Below, in pieces: positions 11,901-23,846 of a DNA stretch of 64,000 bases. The notes beneath the pieces are model-generated. The model saw only the letters and a list, made by a program, of their open reading frames with translations, did not search any database and was not told the origin of the DNA. The stretch's first letter is position 1, and the number at the start of each line of letters is the position of its first letter. The position numbers and the translations under genes were made by a program. Source of the DNA: Anarhynchus alexandrinus (lineage: Eukaryota > Chordata > Aves > Charadriiformes > Charadriidae); NCBI GenBank assembly GCA_008711295.1, contig VUYV01000054.1, forward strand, positions 4,675,117 through 4,739,116, written 5' to 3'.

Positions 11901-13749
11901 AGAGCAGTTGAATACAGACAAGAATTTTCTGTTCATGTTTATAGATGTGCATATACATGTCTATGCTACAGCCACACAAACAGTGAGAGGCTAGATTCCT
12001 AGGTATGTGATAGGGAATGTCTATACCATTGCATAGCCATTCCCCCATAGTCACAGCATCCACTCATTGCTGAAAGTCTGAGGATATTGAACCTTTAACA
12101 CAGGGTTCCTTTATCCAGAAGTTAGTCCCCAAAGTTAAACAGGTGTTAACATAAACAAACCAACCCCAAAGAGTTTAAAAAGTACTCAGACTAAAAATTC
12201 TTTCGCCTTCTCAAATCTGAAACTGACACTCTCTTGGCTCCAGTTACACAGTGTTTCCAAAGCTGCAGTCACTATAGCTGGTGACTGACCTGCCAGAGCT
12301 TGAAATTCTAACATGAAAACAGGAAAAAATTGGTGTGGAGACCTCAATGTCAATTTCTGTAGCACAGCTAACATCATGGAGATAGACTCCATGCCCTAAA
12401 AGTTGTGTTCTGCCTTGCTGAGTCTATGACCATACTGAAAATCCTCATGTTTATTTAAACTAGTTCACCACCATTTAACTATTGTACAATAAAGTCTAAA
12501 TAGCTCAACTTCGGCTTGCTAATTAACCAAATAAGAATGGTGTGAAGACTGGCAAATGACTCAAGCAATATGCTGCCAGAGAATCAACACAAACATCTAA
12601 CACCATCACTGATAACGAGTTTCATCATGAAAAGCTAACAAAGGCAAATAACCAAATAAAGATGGAGCAGAAACAGGGGTTTTTGTACAGCTGCATTAAT
12701 CACAAAAAACTCCCAAGCATAGGCCCTGGACCAAACAATACTAATAAGGATTGGGGAAGAAACAGGGTACTAAAACTACTTTACATCCCTCTCTTCTCAA
12801 ATCCAGGCATCTATATTTTTTACCTAAAGAATCATACAGCTCTTATATTCACCCTATCACTAAAGTAACAGTAAACAATAGCAAAATGTGGTATCCACAT
12901 TTAGGGCAAGAGACATCTAGATACTCATTTAAATGGAGTATTAAAAAAAATAATAATACATATTCCTTCTGCCTGAAACCCTACCCAAACTTTGATATTC
13001 TGATGCTGACTGCTGATGACTCAGAGTCCTAAACACCTGAGCAGTATACTACAGGGTAAGGAATCAAACAAACACTGGCTGTGTAGAGTTCTTCCCTACT
13101 GTATAGGCTGCCAAAAACCTGAACATAAATGCATACACTGTATACCTACACCTATACTTCATTTAAAGAGAAATATAATCTCTTGTAGAATTCAAGTACT
13201 TCAAGATGGTGACTTAATAGAGGAATTAATTAAAATGCTAATATTCTTGTACCCATTTTATGCCAGTTTTAGTTTGAAAATGTACTCTTCTTATAAAGGC
13301 ACTTTCTTACATTAATTCACACTGATTTAAAATATCTTTCTTTGCCTTTGCAGCATTAATTTCTCTGATTGCATTAGAATAAAGGCTCAACTTATTCTCA
13401 AGTGATTGGAACACACAAATGAAGGTAAATGTTCAATAGCTTTTATCCATATAATTGTAGATTAGGAAAAATAAGCGTAAGAAAAGTTTGAAAAAGAAAA
13501 CACTCCAAAGTTAGAACAGAATTTGCATCCAACACTGCTACAAACATAATTCATAAATGTGTTTTCTTTGAATTTTAAAATACCTAAGATTACATTCTCA
13601 ATTTCAGCCGAGTACTTCTGTGTTCATACTTTGACATCTATTCTTAAGGTGTATACATGTGAGAATGCACCCTTAAAAAAAACTCTCCTAAGCAAAATTA
13701 CTCTGCATCCAGTGGCGTAAGAGGAGAAAAGCCACACAAGCAATATCTG

Positions 13750-13766
13750 AAAAAAAAAAAAAAAAA
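13750..13766. repeat. A17 homopolymer
   Basis: A run of 17 A lies at 13750-13766 in the RALGPS2 intron. No retroposon body is recognisable directly upstream, so it is recorded only as a simple repeat. Confidence 0.8.
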
Positions 13767-16700
13767 GGGTCTATTTTACACTGTCCCTTTACCTCTACAG
13801 AATTATTTGGACAATTAGCCATTGCAAACAAATTCAGCTTCAGAAAAGAAATTTGGTAATGCAACTGAGCCAAATCGTAAGAAATGGTAGAAATCCAAAA
13901 CTTCGGAGAACATTAATGATGTGAGCTGAATGTTGCTGCAGAGATACTTAAGAGTAAATTACACAAGAAAAGAATACTTAAAAAGTATACGAAAATCAGA
14001 GTGTATTAGAAAAACATGTATTCTTATAAAAAAAACTTATAAATGAAAGGAAGTTTCATGCTATTTCTGAGTTGACCCACAATCTAAGTAAAACCATCTC
14101 AATTTATCCTACTTTTAGGTGAGGAGATGACAGCAGGCAAATACATGCAGAAGAACAGCTGGTAAGAGCGTGCAGGTGGTTCCTTCAACCCAGCCAAGGG
14201 CAATGCTTAGACCTCAGAAGGGTAAGCTCACTCTTTTGAAAGAGCGTATACAGTGACCTCATCAAAACAGAGGGATCACAGAACAAAGCTATCTTGTAGC
14301 TTTAAGACTTAATGACAGCAAGTAGTGGGGGTTCTCAATGCACTTTCACTGCAAAGTAAAAGCATCTGTCCCAATTTACTAAAAGCACAGATTCTGGATT
14401 GTCTGCACAAAACAGGCATATTTTCAGCAGTATTCATCTGTCTGTATTTTCATGTGTTATCTGCCAAAAGTCTCTTCACAGTCAACAGAAATAAAGCAGA
14501 ATTTTAAGGACACAAGTCCTATAACCTCTTTTTAGCCTCCCCACCTAAGAATGAGATGAATCATATCCTTGGAAAGAGCTTAATTCTCGATGTGATTATG
14601 AAGAGCTCCAAATGACTGGCTCAAATGCAGCTGTCTAAATTACAAACATCTAAAGCTTTGTTAGAAGAGACTATTTCCTCTTCTTACATTCCCGAATTCA
14701 AGAGAACATTTCCCAACAGATATTGTATATATGACTGGTCAAGTGTTTTTCTTTCTAATTAGGATAGTCTTGGCACTGCTGGAAGAAAAGATTTCTCACT
14801 TTTCTTCAGATAACAAGCACCTATATGACATGGGTAAAATGGCAACAGAACCGGATGTACATATCACCTACTCTAGCATAATATACTCTGCTGAACACAA
14901 TTTCATAGTTCTAGGAGCAAGAACTGTTTTGACCCAAGCACAAGAAGCTAACATAACTGGAACTATATCTTTAATTTTTTATTTATTTTTTTTTTTTTTA
15001 AGTTCTACGTTTTTGCAGAATGAGTTGAAGATACACAATCAGCCTCCAGACCCCAAAATTAAGAAAAAAAATCTGATAAAGATCTCTGATCACGGCTTTC
15101 ATGTTACAGATAGGACTGTTTTCCAGAAGTCCCATACCTGGGTCACACTCTGCATTGCTGCTGCTTTAGAAATCATTCATTACAAAGAAAAATACCCACT
15201 TAGTGTATCCTTCATATTTGAAAGATTAATTACACTTATGTAAAAATTTTGGTATGCTATTCACCGTTCCCAGAATGGATGATCAGTTTTTCCCCAGCAC
15301 AACGCAACCAAAATTGCCCATCATCACTTGAATGTGTATTTTTAGTTTACAGACACATGTGCTGCTGGTTTAACTGCTCAGTTTTAATATGATTATACGC
15401 AGAACAGAACTTCATCCAGCCATGAACCTCAAGCCTAGTGATGCTGTAACTGATCTCTAATAGAAACTTCCAATCTGTGATAGAGAGACAATGGAAGAAA
15501 TCCAAGTGGAAGAGTCGTTATGTATCTGAAGAAGTTGGTGTGTTCACCAGTGGAAACAGTACTCTGATGAATTTTCAAAACATGCCTATCAATTGCTTTA
15601 CTGAATTGTAAATAGACTACAGTAATCTGTTAACAGTAGCAGTGACTCAGACATGAGGCCTGATAAAATTGCATGAATTGACATGCTCTAACAATTTAGA
15701 CAAAGCATCATAACAGTACAGCACTGCACACAAACGTCTTACAGACACTTATTATGTTGCTGGTTTTTTGGTACTTGATGTAAAAGCAGATTATATCAGA
15801 TCCTCCAATATGAAAGGACTGGCAATGTCTGAACATCTCTGAGCCCTCAAAACAAGTGATTTAAAGTAGTATTACAGTAACATTTAAGGTCACATTAAAG
15901 GTGCTAGCATATCAGAAACATTGTCCATGTTTTGAAGTGGGATCATTTATCCAAAAAGTTAAATACTATATAGGCTTATATCTAAGAAAAGATAGTCCTG
16001 TTTCTAGAGCAACAGGTTTAAATCCACATTTATGGGCAAGGTGAGGAATAACGCTCTTTTCAGTACACACATTCAGAAGAAGTTTTCTTGACTGTGTTTT
16101 GAAGTTGTGATGTAGAATACTGTAAACCTCCTCTCTGCTCCAGTGACTGTACTATTTCCAAGTACTGAGTAAACAGACTACTTCAAACATGATGGAGGAA
16201 CTTAGCAGCTTCAATCAACTTCCTTAAATCCTGCTGAAGCAGCAGTACAGAATGCCAGACAACTCACATTTCCAAGAATTCTTCAGTAATAGATACTGCA
16301 AGCCTCCAGAACTTACTCTCTTCCTCCATACCTATTTCTAGCACCTCTAATAATCTTTTGTATCATTTAAATTTTCATAATCAAGAAGCAGGAAAAATAA
16401 CAATGATGCTAGACTGTCAAAACACTGACAAAACTAAAGTATCAGAGTATGGGGAGGCTGGAAGTGGAAGAGAATAGGAGAGGGGAAGTTCTAACCACAC
16501 ATGCTGATCTTACACAAAATGCATGAGGTTGCTATTTTACAAGTGATTTATAGAAGTCTTCTGAAGTGGCAATTTTGTTCCAACGTGTAAAGGTGACTAC
16601 ATCAAGTCGATAAGGTCGTGCCTCAGCTAAGCAAGAGAACAGAGTTGAAAAAATTCAGAGATGAGACAAAGAAGGGAAACTGTATTCTCCAAAATGTCTA

Positions 16701-18176
16701 GATGGTGACTGTTTTTTATTTGTACCTCATGAAAAAATGCCTCTCGGCTCTGGCAAACCTTCCCTGCGAGGCTCTAATGGAGGTAAATAAATAATTTACT
16801 CTGGAAAAAAGGATCAACTGCAGAGAAGTTTCTTAGATACTTAGACAGAAAATATCAGTAAAAAATGGCACTGAGAAAAGGGCAATGCTACATCTCAATG
16901 AAGGTGACAGGAGTTTGGTATTTTCCCCTAAATCCAGCATAATGCTGAGAAGACTGCACTTGGAGGGTAGTAGATGCATGAGAAGCTTTAATCTCCTGTA
17001 CTGTGCAATCCCCAAGAATGCAAGCTGTCTGTATGCTGGTAAGAAGTACCATTCCTGCTGGATGATTCTAAAATGGCAAACTTTGCCAGAGCACAGAACC
17101 TGTAGAAAACAGAGACAGGCAATGCACATTTGCTAGTGAAGCTGCCTGATGTGAACAGGTTCAAACTACTTTGGTCTAAGCTAGTTCCACAGATTTATTT
17201 AACAACATAATTTTTTATAACTATTGTCTCTAGATATTTGACTTTTTCCATATGAAAATTATATTTAATGTTTGCTCAGAATATGTCTTTTTCCTCAAAA
17301 GAATACATGAACAGCTCCTGAAAACAGCATAATTTGAAAATGTGTGACCTTGCATCTCTCCATGAGGGCTAAAAAGCAAAACCATTTTTAAAAATTAAGT
17401 TATCCAAACAAATGCGTAACACTACAAAAATCCTGTATTACCATAAATGCATAAAAAGTGAACATCATCAAATTCTATCAAGCTAATAATTTTGAGAAAA
17501 AGGACTGTGATAGAGGCTCCATTTCTCAACCCTTGCTGCAGTCAGGTGGTTTTGAGAGGCACTTGCCCTGCTCTCCCTCCACTTTAAGGATCTGTGCGTA
17601 ACAGGAAAAAAGAGCAACTGCTGTCATGTAAGAAACTCAGGAAGCAGAAGTTCTTGAAAGACGAACACCCTAAACATTTGAAGATCAGTAACTTACCAAA
17701 ATGAAGTAGATTCTGACATTTTGAAGTATCTGAAAGTTAAACTCCTGACAAAAGGTAGGAGTATTTACAAATTATGCTGTTAAAGACTGTCAGCAACATA
17801 CAGTTCTCACTGTCAGTTTCATAAGGCATTTTAAATAGAAAACATACCACATGACATTTTGAATTTGAACTGTTTTGGAAGGTGGAAGTGAACAGGAAAT
17901 GTTGCCTTGAGCTTCCTGCCATCCCCATCAAGGAAGAGGTGGAGTAACAGCAGTTGTATCATTAAAGGGGATAAAAAAAAATCTGCTTTTTATAATTTGT
18001 CAGCATGTAGTTCACACTGTGTAAATTATGCTGCCCTCCACCTACATTTCTATAGTTTGTTCTAAAATAGAATTTTTATTTTAGAATAGTACCACTGCTT
18101 GTACAACTGCCAAATAACTGTGCTGAGATCTTTATTAAAAGACCATGTACTGCATGGGTATATTTACAGTTCCTAC

Positions 18177-18328
18177 CTATTGAAATTCCACTAGAAAGGG
18201 TGGAACTTTCTGCCTGCCCTCGGGATGGGACATGAGGTTCCATGACGCTGTCATCCAGCAGATGCCTTGGTCCTGCGTTGGGGAATGTTGCGCTTTTAAA
18301 TTCAGCTGTATTCATTTTGTGTATGAAA
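18177..18328 (-). CDS. RALGPS2: RALGPS2 exon: linker FIHKMNTAEFKSATFPNAG
   Basis: This exon has 152 nt: one base completes an asparagine codon, 50 codons follow, and one base starts a glycine codon. It encodes FIHKMNTAEFKSATFPNAG, then PRHLLDDSVMEPHVPSRGQA and ESSTLSSGISI. This Ser-rich stretch is part of the linker between the proline-rich SH3-binding region and the PH domain and is recognisably RALGPS2. The acceptor is TTTCTAG and the donor is GTAGGA. Confidence 0.95.
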
Positions 18329-19155
18329 CTAGAAATGAACAAGGACAAGACTGTTACAACATTATCTTTGATACGTTTCAAAAGCTGTTGCTTTAATACC
18401 CTGAAGGATTGCATGTAGTGTGTTCCGAATACCAAACTAAATCATGGCTTGAGTCACAAGCAATTGTCCACAAACTATACTATCTATAGGAATCACTAGT
18501 CTTAAAACTGCACAGTGCTCTTGGAGCAAAAAGAAAGTCAGGACTACTTTAAAAATTACTTTCAATATCCTAAGGTATTTCTGTCTTACTATAACACATA
18601 ATTGAACTTTAGAATAGCATGCTAGCTCATTAAAGGTAAACTTACACAATATAAGTTGAGATGAATTACTGAATAGCTACAGACTTGAATTTTGAAAAGA
18701 TGACAAGGGAATTGATGATATAATGATCAAGATATTAATTGGAAGTACACCTATATAGAAAAAACCTGAAACCATTACTATACAAAGGTATATGAAAGTC
18801 TACAAAGGAGGTCTCATCATAAAAATACCAATAAAGCAATTATTTCAGTTTGTATTTGAAAGACTTACACTGGCATTGAGTTGCGATAAGGGATAGTTTT
18901 ATCATTTAGAAGAGCCTATTTTGACTAACTCATTGGCTATTCTTATCATCGTAACAGCCGCAGAGTCTTCCTATTTTGACTAATTCTCTTTGGTTGGGAT
19001 ACTACCATTATAGCTCTGAGCTTGGTCTCTTGCCACATATTGTCTCTAAGTGAAGTATTGTGTACATATCATGCTACTTTTCAAAAGCAAAGCTTTTCTA
19101 TTTAAAGATAATACATCACAAAGCTTAGGGTTCTCAGGTTAAATAAAATGCTGAC
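18329..19155 (-). other. RALGPS2: RALGPS2 intron (827 nt)
   Basis: The donor is GTCAGC after the split codon AA of HSLGY-N, and the acceptor is TTTCTAG. No repeats or other features were recognised. Confidence 0.85.
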
Positions 19156-19291
19156 TTGTATCCCAGACTGTGACATTTCCTATGCCCATGCGGTATCAGG
19201 TTCCTAGGCGAAGGGGGTGTTGGTGGCAGCAAGGCTCCTTCAGCTGCAACATTTTTCCGTCCACTTTGTGGAGATGCTCCAACTTCAGAGC
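19156..19291 (-). CDS. RALGPS2: RALGPS2 exon: proline-rich SH3-binding linker
   Basis: This exon has 136 nt: two bases complete a glycine codon, 44 codons follow, and two bases start an asparagine codon. It encodes SEVGASPQSGRKNVAAEGA, then LLPPTPPSPRNLIPHGHRK and CHSLGY. PPTPPSPR is a PxxP motif. In this protein family the proline-rich region binds SH3 domains of adaptor proteins such as Grb2, PLC-gamma and Nck, linking Ral activation to receptor signalling. The acceptor is TTTTTGTTCCCAG and the donor is GTCAGC. Confidence 0.95.
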
Positions 19292-19948
19292 CTGGGAACA
19301 AAAAAGACATTACTCCCGAGTAACTTTAGAATTACCGTCAGGGTTACTTCCCAGAAAATTGTGGAAGAGTTGCACAAAGCCTCCTAAATTCAATTTGTAA
19401 GAGAGAGCCTGTAATAAAACTCACTGATATACTCATACTGATAATTTAAAAAACCTATACTTTGGCACAGGATTAAAAATAAACACACTCATTTCAAATA
19501 GACCATCTAGTAACAAGTATTTTGTCAGTCCTAAAGGTTGCCGTGTTAGCTACGTTGGCATTAAACAGGTTCCACTGATTCTACATTTTGGAACTCCTGC
19601 CTTCAACAACTTTTGGCATTGATCAAAAATAGTGTACATTTTTGGAAGCATATTATACCAGGAAAAGTTTACATGAAGGCCCTTCTGTCTAGACACAACA
19701 AAGAATGAATATTTAATAGCTCTTCACCCCAAATGACACTAACAAGTTAGTGCCACAATACATACAAACACTGACTCAATTCCTTGAAAGAATTTCTTTA
19801 CCAATCACCTTTACACTTTTTATTACAAATATACAGTGTTTATACTTCACACTTCTTTATTAGCCTCAGGCAAATATTATCCATGTTCACAACTCAAAAA
19901 TAATGCATTTCACAACCTCAAGTCTTCTAACATTTATTAAGCATTTAC
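19292..19948 (-). other. RALGPS2: RALGPS2 intron (657 nt)
   Basis: This short AT-rich intron has the donor GTAAATGC and the acceptor TTTTTGTTCCCAG. I see no repeat or other feature in it. Confidence 0.85.
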
Positions 19949-20016
19949 CTACTAAATCTTCTCTGGAAGCAGCAGAGTGGGGGGTGCTGGTCCCTGGTTC
20001 TATCTTTAATGAAAGT
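19949..20016 (-). CDS. RALGPS2: RALGPS2 exon: LSLKIEPGTSTPHSAASRED
   Basis: This exon has 68 nt: one base completes a lysine codon, 22 codons encode LSLKIEPGTSTPHSAASRED and LV, and one base starts a glycine codon. It lies just C-terminal of the RasGEF domain, at the beginning of the linker. The acceptor is TTTAATGCAG and the donor is GTAAATG. Both split codons agree with the neighbouring exons. Confidence 0.94.
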
Positions 20017-22714
20017 CTGCATTAAAGAAGCATTAAAAGTTACTTTAGCAGGAAATATAAGCATATAAAAGTAAGTTTTTCAAATTTTTTTTTTTAAATT
20101 CACAATTGAAAGCTGCCTGTTTCTATAATTGCAAGAAACACTATAAAGTTAATACAAACCGTGCATAGCTATCTTTAGCACACACTATTTCCAAACCTTT
20201 TTTTAGGGTGGAAAAAGCCCTACTACCACAACATGGCCCAGGATTCACAAAATGACATGCTAGTGCATAACGTAGTAAATGAGTCTATTGCTTTGGTTCA
20301 TATAGACCAGGACAGGTTTGCAATACCATGCTGAAGGAGGACCAGACTCAACAGCAAAACCTTGGCTACAGCAGAGCCCTGCAACCTCTATGAGGAAGCC
20401 TGACGCAGCTGGCCCAGCCAGCCACAAGCAGCCACCAGTTGCCATCTTCACCCCTGTGAGCAAAAGCCCAACACGAGCTGTTAACAAGGTGTGGCAAAGT
20501 CACACTGTTGAAGGACCAGGGAAAGAGGCCATTGCTCAGTGTTGGCACCACCCTCCAAGGAAAACAGCTGTGCATAAACCAGGATTACACAGCCCTGGGA
20601 CTGCTACCAAAAGCATGAAACTCAAGCGACGATACCACTACTCTAGCATAAAAACTGGGAAGAATAAAAAGTATGCAAATGCTACCCCCATTTTGGCTAA
20701 GATATTTATACTTGCTACTCTTAATATTTTAAAGTTTTCTATAAAGAGCATGAGTGTGCAGGGCCAAGCATTTTGTGTTTACTGGTCTAAAAGCCAGAAT
20801 CCTTATTTCGTGTTTTGGAAAATACATTATCAATTTGACTGTATCCATAATTTAAGGGTTTTTTTTTTTTCCTATAACAGGCACTTTTTAATGTTATTTC
20901 CAACAGTACCACAAAGAGGGCAGACTCCGGGAGCAAAGCAATCCAGGAAGATCAAGCATATCTTGTCCACTCAGTTTGAAGAACTAGAAACTTTGAAATT
21001 AGCAGGATTGGAAAAGCATATACTTAATTTTGGGATGAAAAAGTTTGAAGTTTGACAGCTTCTCTCCCTCCCATCCCCAGACAGTTTAGCAACAATTCAT
21101 TAAAATTTTAAAATATATATTTTTTTAATAAAATAAAATCCTTTAAGAAGAAAAATCATGTATTCAAGTCACAATGGCTGTTCTTTTCAGCCTTTCTGCA
21201 GACACCTTAGCGGATAAAAAGTAAAATAGTCACTTATAGTAAGAATAGTTCTTCAAAATACCCCCATAAAAAATTCAGTTTGGAGATGTACAAAATCCAA
21301 AGGTGTAAAACCAGACTTTCTGAATAGTGGCCATGTTTCTGCATTATGTGCAATTGTCTCCATTCACTTCCCTGCTATCAAAACATGGGTTGTACAGGAT
21401 GAAGAAACTGTAGCTTCTTCCGCAATAAAATTCCCACTAGCAGCGAGCCCTACCTAGTGAAGGTGGAGAAAGGTAAAGCGTGGAATTCATGAAAATAATA
21501 TGCTGCTAAGAAGCAGACACTGCAGTTAAACTTAGGTTTGGGTTTTGTTGGGGTTTTTTGGTAGGGTTTTTTTTTTTTTTCTCTCTCAAGTGTTTGACCA
21601 CAGAGCTTAACTCTCTGTGCAAGCAATACTTGCAAAATCAGGCTATAGAGCATTTCAGCAAAAAGATAAAGCCAGATGCTCGCACACGAAAATGCAGAGA
21701 ACAATTTACAAATCTTAGAAGGGAAGCCATGTGTCTGAGCCCTCGTTTACTGTTCTTTGACATCAACTTTTTGTTGGTCAATGGTCCCCATTTGCTGCCT
21801 TTTAGTAAATCCAAGTTAGGGCTATTAAATAGTAAGGCATATCTGTTCCTGTAGCATGCGTACCCCTCCCACCGTTCCAATGTAGCTACACAAGCAACCA
21901 ATTCTACACAACTGAGGTGACAAACTTCCCAGGCAGGCAGGATGGGAATGGGTGGGGAACCTCAAGCAGATCAGCCAATGAACAAAAACTTTCTTCATAT
22001 GCAACAGATTTGCTTTAGGTTTTTTCCTATCCTCAGGACTTGTTCCTGTCTCATGCCAGAGTTTTCCATCCTCCAGTTTTGCTGGATGCCAAATCACTTA
22101 ATACAGTAATAATCTTTTAATTAAGGAAGTGGAAGCCTCTGTTTTGGGTGGTATGCTGGGAGGAATGGGTGGGGACAAGGACAATACTTTGCCTCTCAAA
22201 AATCAAGTGTTTACATTTTACTTACACTGTATAACCTAATCAAAGAGAAAAATATAAAATGAAAGTCAAATATATATGAAAGTGAAAGCCTTAAGTCACA
22301 TTCAGTAAGAACTTGGGACTGGACACACAGATGACTTTGTTCTGGTGAAAAATGACATAAGGTATCTCCAATCACGGGATCCATCTTATTGACTCAACAG
22401 TGTTACACGTGAGCCAGAAGTATGGAGTCTTCATTAGCGAACACTCAAAGAGGTCTGCAGATCAAATCAAAAGACCAAACAGACCTGAAAGCTAGGGCTT
22501 GATGCAGTCAGGCATAGAAAAGGAAGGAGATATGCCATCCAGCATGCTGAAAATTGTCTTGAGCACAGGACCCTGCTGTAAGCTCACTACTTGCAACTGG
22601 TGCATCTGAGGCAAATAATCCCCTGAAACAAGTGCAATCTTAAAAGTGACAGGCTTTGTATTATAAAAGTTATTTTGTACTGAGTTACAATCGGTTATAT
22701 CATTTCATACTTAC
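20017..22714 (-). other. RALGPS2: RALGPS2 intron (2698 nt)
   Basis: The donor is GTAAGTATG and the acceptor is TTTAATGCAG. A patch of higher GC content at about 20300-20620 coincides with the first half of an unexplained 245-codon plus-strand open frame (20318-21055). T/G-rich low-complexity sequence lies near 21536-21583. No CR1 fragment was recognised. Confidence 0.85.
20318..21055 (+). other. Unexplained 245-codon open frame in intron
   Basis: An open frame of 245 codons starts with ATG at 20318 and ends with a stop at 21055, antisense to RALGPS2. Its first roughly 100 codons are comparatively GC-rich and Pro/Lys/Ala-rich (for example GPASHKQPPVAIFTPVSKSP). The remainder is AT-rich and translates a T11 run as FFF, which is typical of non-coding DNA. 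I recognise no domain, signal peptide or repeat family. No coherent splice structure or neighbouring exon supports it. It is probably a chance open frame, possibly over an old unrecognised repeat. Confidence 0.2.
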
Positions 22715-22805
22715 TTGTAATTGTCATCTTCTACAAACTTTTGTAGTTCTTCTATGTACTGAACTGAGTTTAGATATTTTTGGACATGAGGCAACAGAGG
22801 AATAT
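22715..22805 (-). CDS. RALGPS2: RALGPS2 exon: end of RasGEF domain
   Basis: This exon has 91 nt: two bases complete an aspartate codon, 29 codons encode [20 protein letters not shown] then QKFVEDDNY, and two bases start a lysine codon. This is the C-terminal helix of the RasGEF catalytic domain, where a hydrophobic-plus-acidic helix ([18 protein letters not shown]) closes the fold. The acceptor is TGTTCTCCAG and the donor is GTAAGTA. Confidence 0.95.
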
Positions 22806-23708
22806 CTGGAGAACAGATGACATTCATTATCACTGTACCATTCATTTGCAAGCAAATTTATTTTCCAGAAACTATTTAAACAGAATCAGATCTCTTGCCT
22901 TTTTATGTGAGATGAAGGTACAAACTACAGTCCCTACTGATGTTGAAATTTTTGTCCTTCATAGCAATTCTTGTGTGTTGAGCTGACATTCCCCACATCC
23001 ACAAAGCCAGGTTTGTATCCCCCTAGAGCTGCTCAGCTTATAAGAGCACATGTAAGTGAAAAGTGAGAGCGCACCCCTGGTCAAACTGAAGTCCCAAACT
23101 TGGAGGGTTTTATCTGAAGACTCCTTTACAGCCCACATTCTCATTATATTGAGCTTTCAGTGAAGCCACAATCCCTTGCTAATTTCACATTCCACCATCA
23201 CAAACACAGCCTTACGACTTTACTAGAACTTGAAGAAGATTGTGAGGGAGACAACCTTTGAAGAAAAACCTATGAACAGAACTATAAATGTCCAAAAGAC
23301 AGACAATGTATTTTATTATCTCCAGTAAAAGTACTACTCCAAAAGCAATCCTACTATTTTTTGAGTTCATAGTCATAAAATTATCAAACACGGGGATAAC
23401 AAGTTTATAACGTACTAGTAAAGCTACTGTTAAGTACAATATATTCCACATTTTTCATCAGAAAGTATGTACCACAAAAGTGTGTGTGATATAGGAAAAG
23501 GGTAATTTTATTCTGTCTCCTCACGCTGATGCTCTGTCATAACCAACAGTACCAGAATAAACTTAGATTTTTGGGCTGAGAGGGTGAGGGAGAGTGTTAA
23601 TGGCATTCCAATGGGCTGGGCCTTAACTTACATTGCCTTACAGAGGACATATATTAAAGATTTTTAAATTGTTCTCTTTAATGCTGCAATATTTACACAC
23701 CAGCTTAC
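22806..23708 (-). other. RALGPS2: RALGPS2 intron (903 nt)
   Basis: The donor is GTAAGC and the acceptor is TGTTCTCCAG. Short open frames on both strands inside it have no recognisable content. No repeats were seen. Confidence 0.85.
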
Positions 23709-23846
23709 CATATTCACACGACTGCTGTAAATCTGAGATAATTCGAAGAATGTTGTTCATTAAATTTGTTCTTTGCTCGCTTTCCAGAATGCTCCCTGTT
23801 GATGGGTAGGCAGAGTCAATATACGTCAAGTCTGACAGATAAATAC
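23709..23846 (-). CDS. RALGPS2: RALGPS2 exon: RasGEF catalytic core
   Basis: This exon has 138 nt: two bases complete a glycine codon, 45 codons follow, and one base starts an aspartate codon. It encodes [20 protein letters not shown], then [19 protein letters not shown] and QQSCEY. With the preceding exon it forms the conserved RasGEF motif [16 protein letters not shown], which packs against the Ras-family GTPase and supports the catalytic helical hairpin. The acceptor is CTTATTCAG and the donor is GTAAGC. The exon begins with GT. Confidence 0.96.

Larger units (their letters stand above)
7202..18176 (-). other. RALGPS2: RALGPS2 intron (10,975 nt) with CR1 fragments
   Basis: This large intron holds three CR1 LINE fragments (8840-8897, 10024-10255 and 11536-11900), an A17 tract at 13750-13766 and a T-rich tract near 14976-14999. 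Several open frames of 80-170 codons occur (14731-15243 plus; 16833-17129 minus with 16885-17136 plus), none with a recognisable domain. The rest appears to be unique AT-rich intron. Confidence 0.85.

Noticed and set aside
11721..11936. A 71-codon minus-strand open frame as a possible small gene
   Set aside because: Its peptide is the C-terminal tail of the CR1 ORF2 protein, so it belongs to the mobile element and is a broken copy.
14111..14170. Exon-like segment on the plus strand: CTACTTTTAG, about 45 bases, then GTAAGAGC
   Set aside because: The splice-like signals are isolated, the strand is opposite to RALGPS2, and there is no other exon or gene to join. Such pairs are frequent by chance.
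14731..15243. A 170-codon plus-strand open frame
   Set aside because: It runs through a T-rich tract giving FFFF, has no domain or conserved motif, and shows no splice or promoter context; best explained as chance in AT-rich intron.
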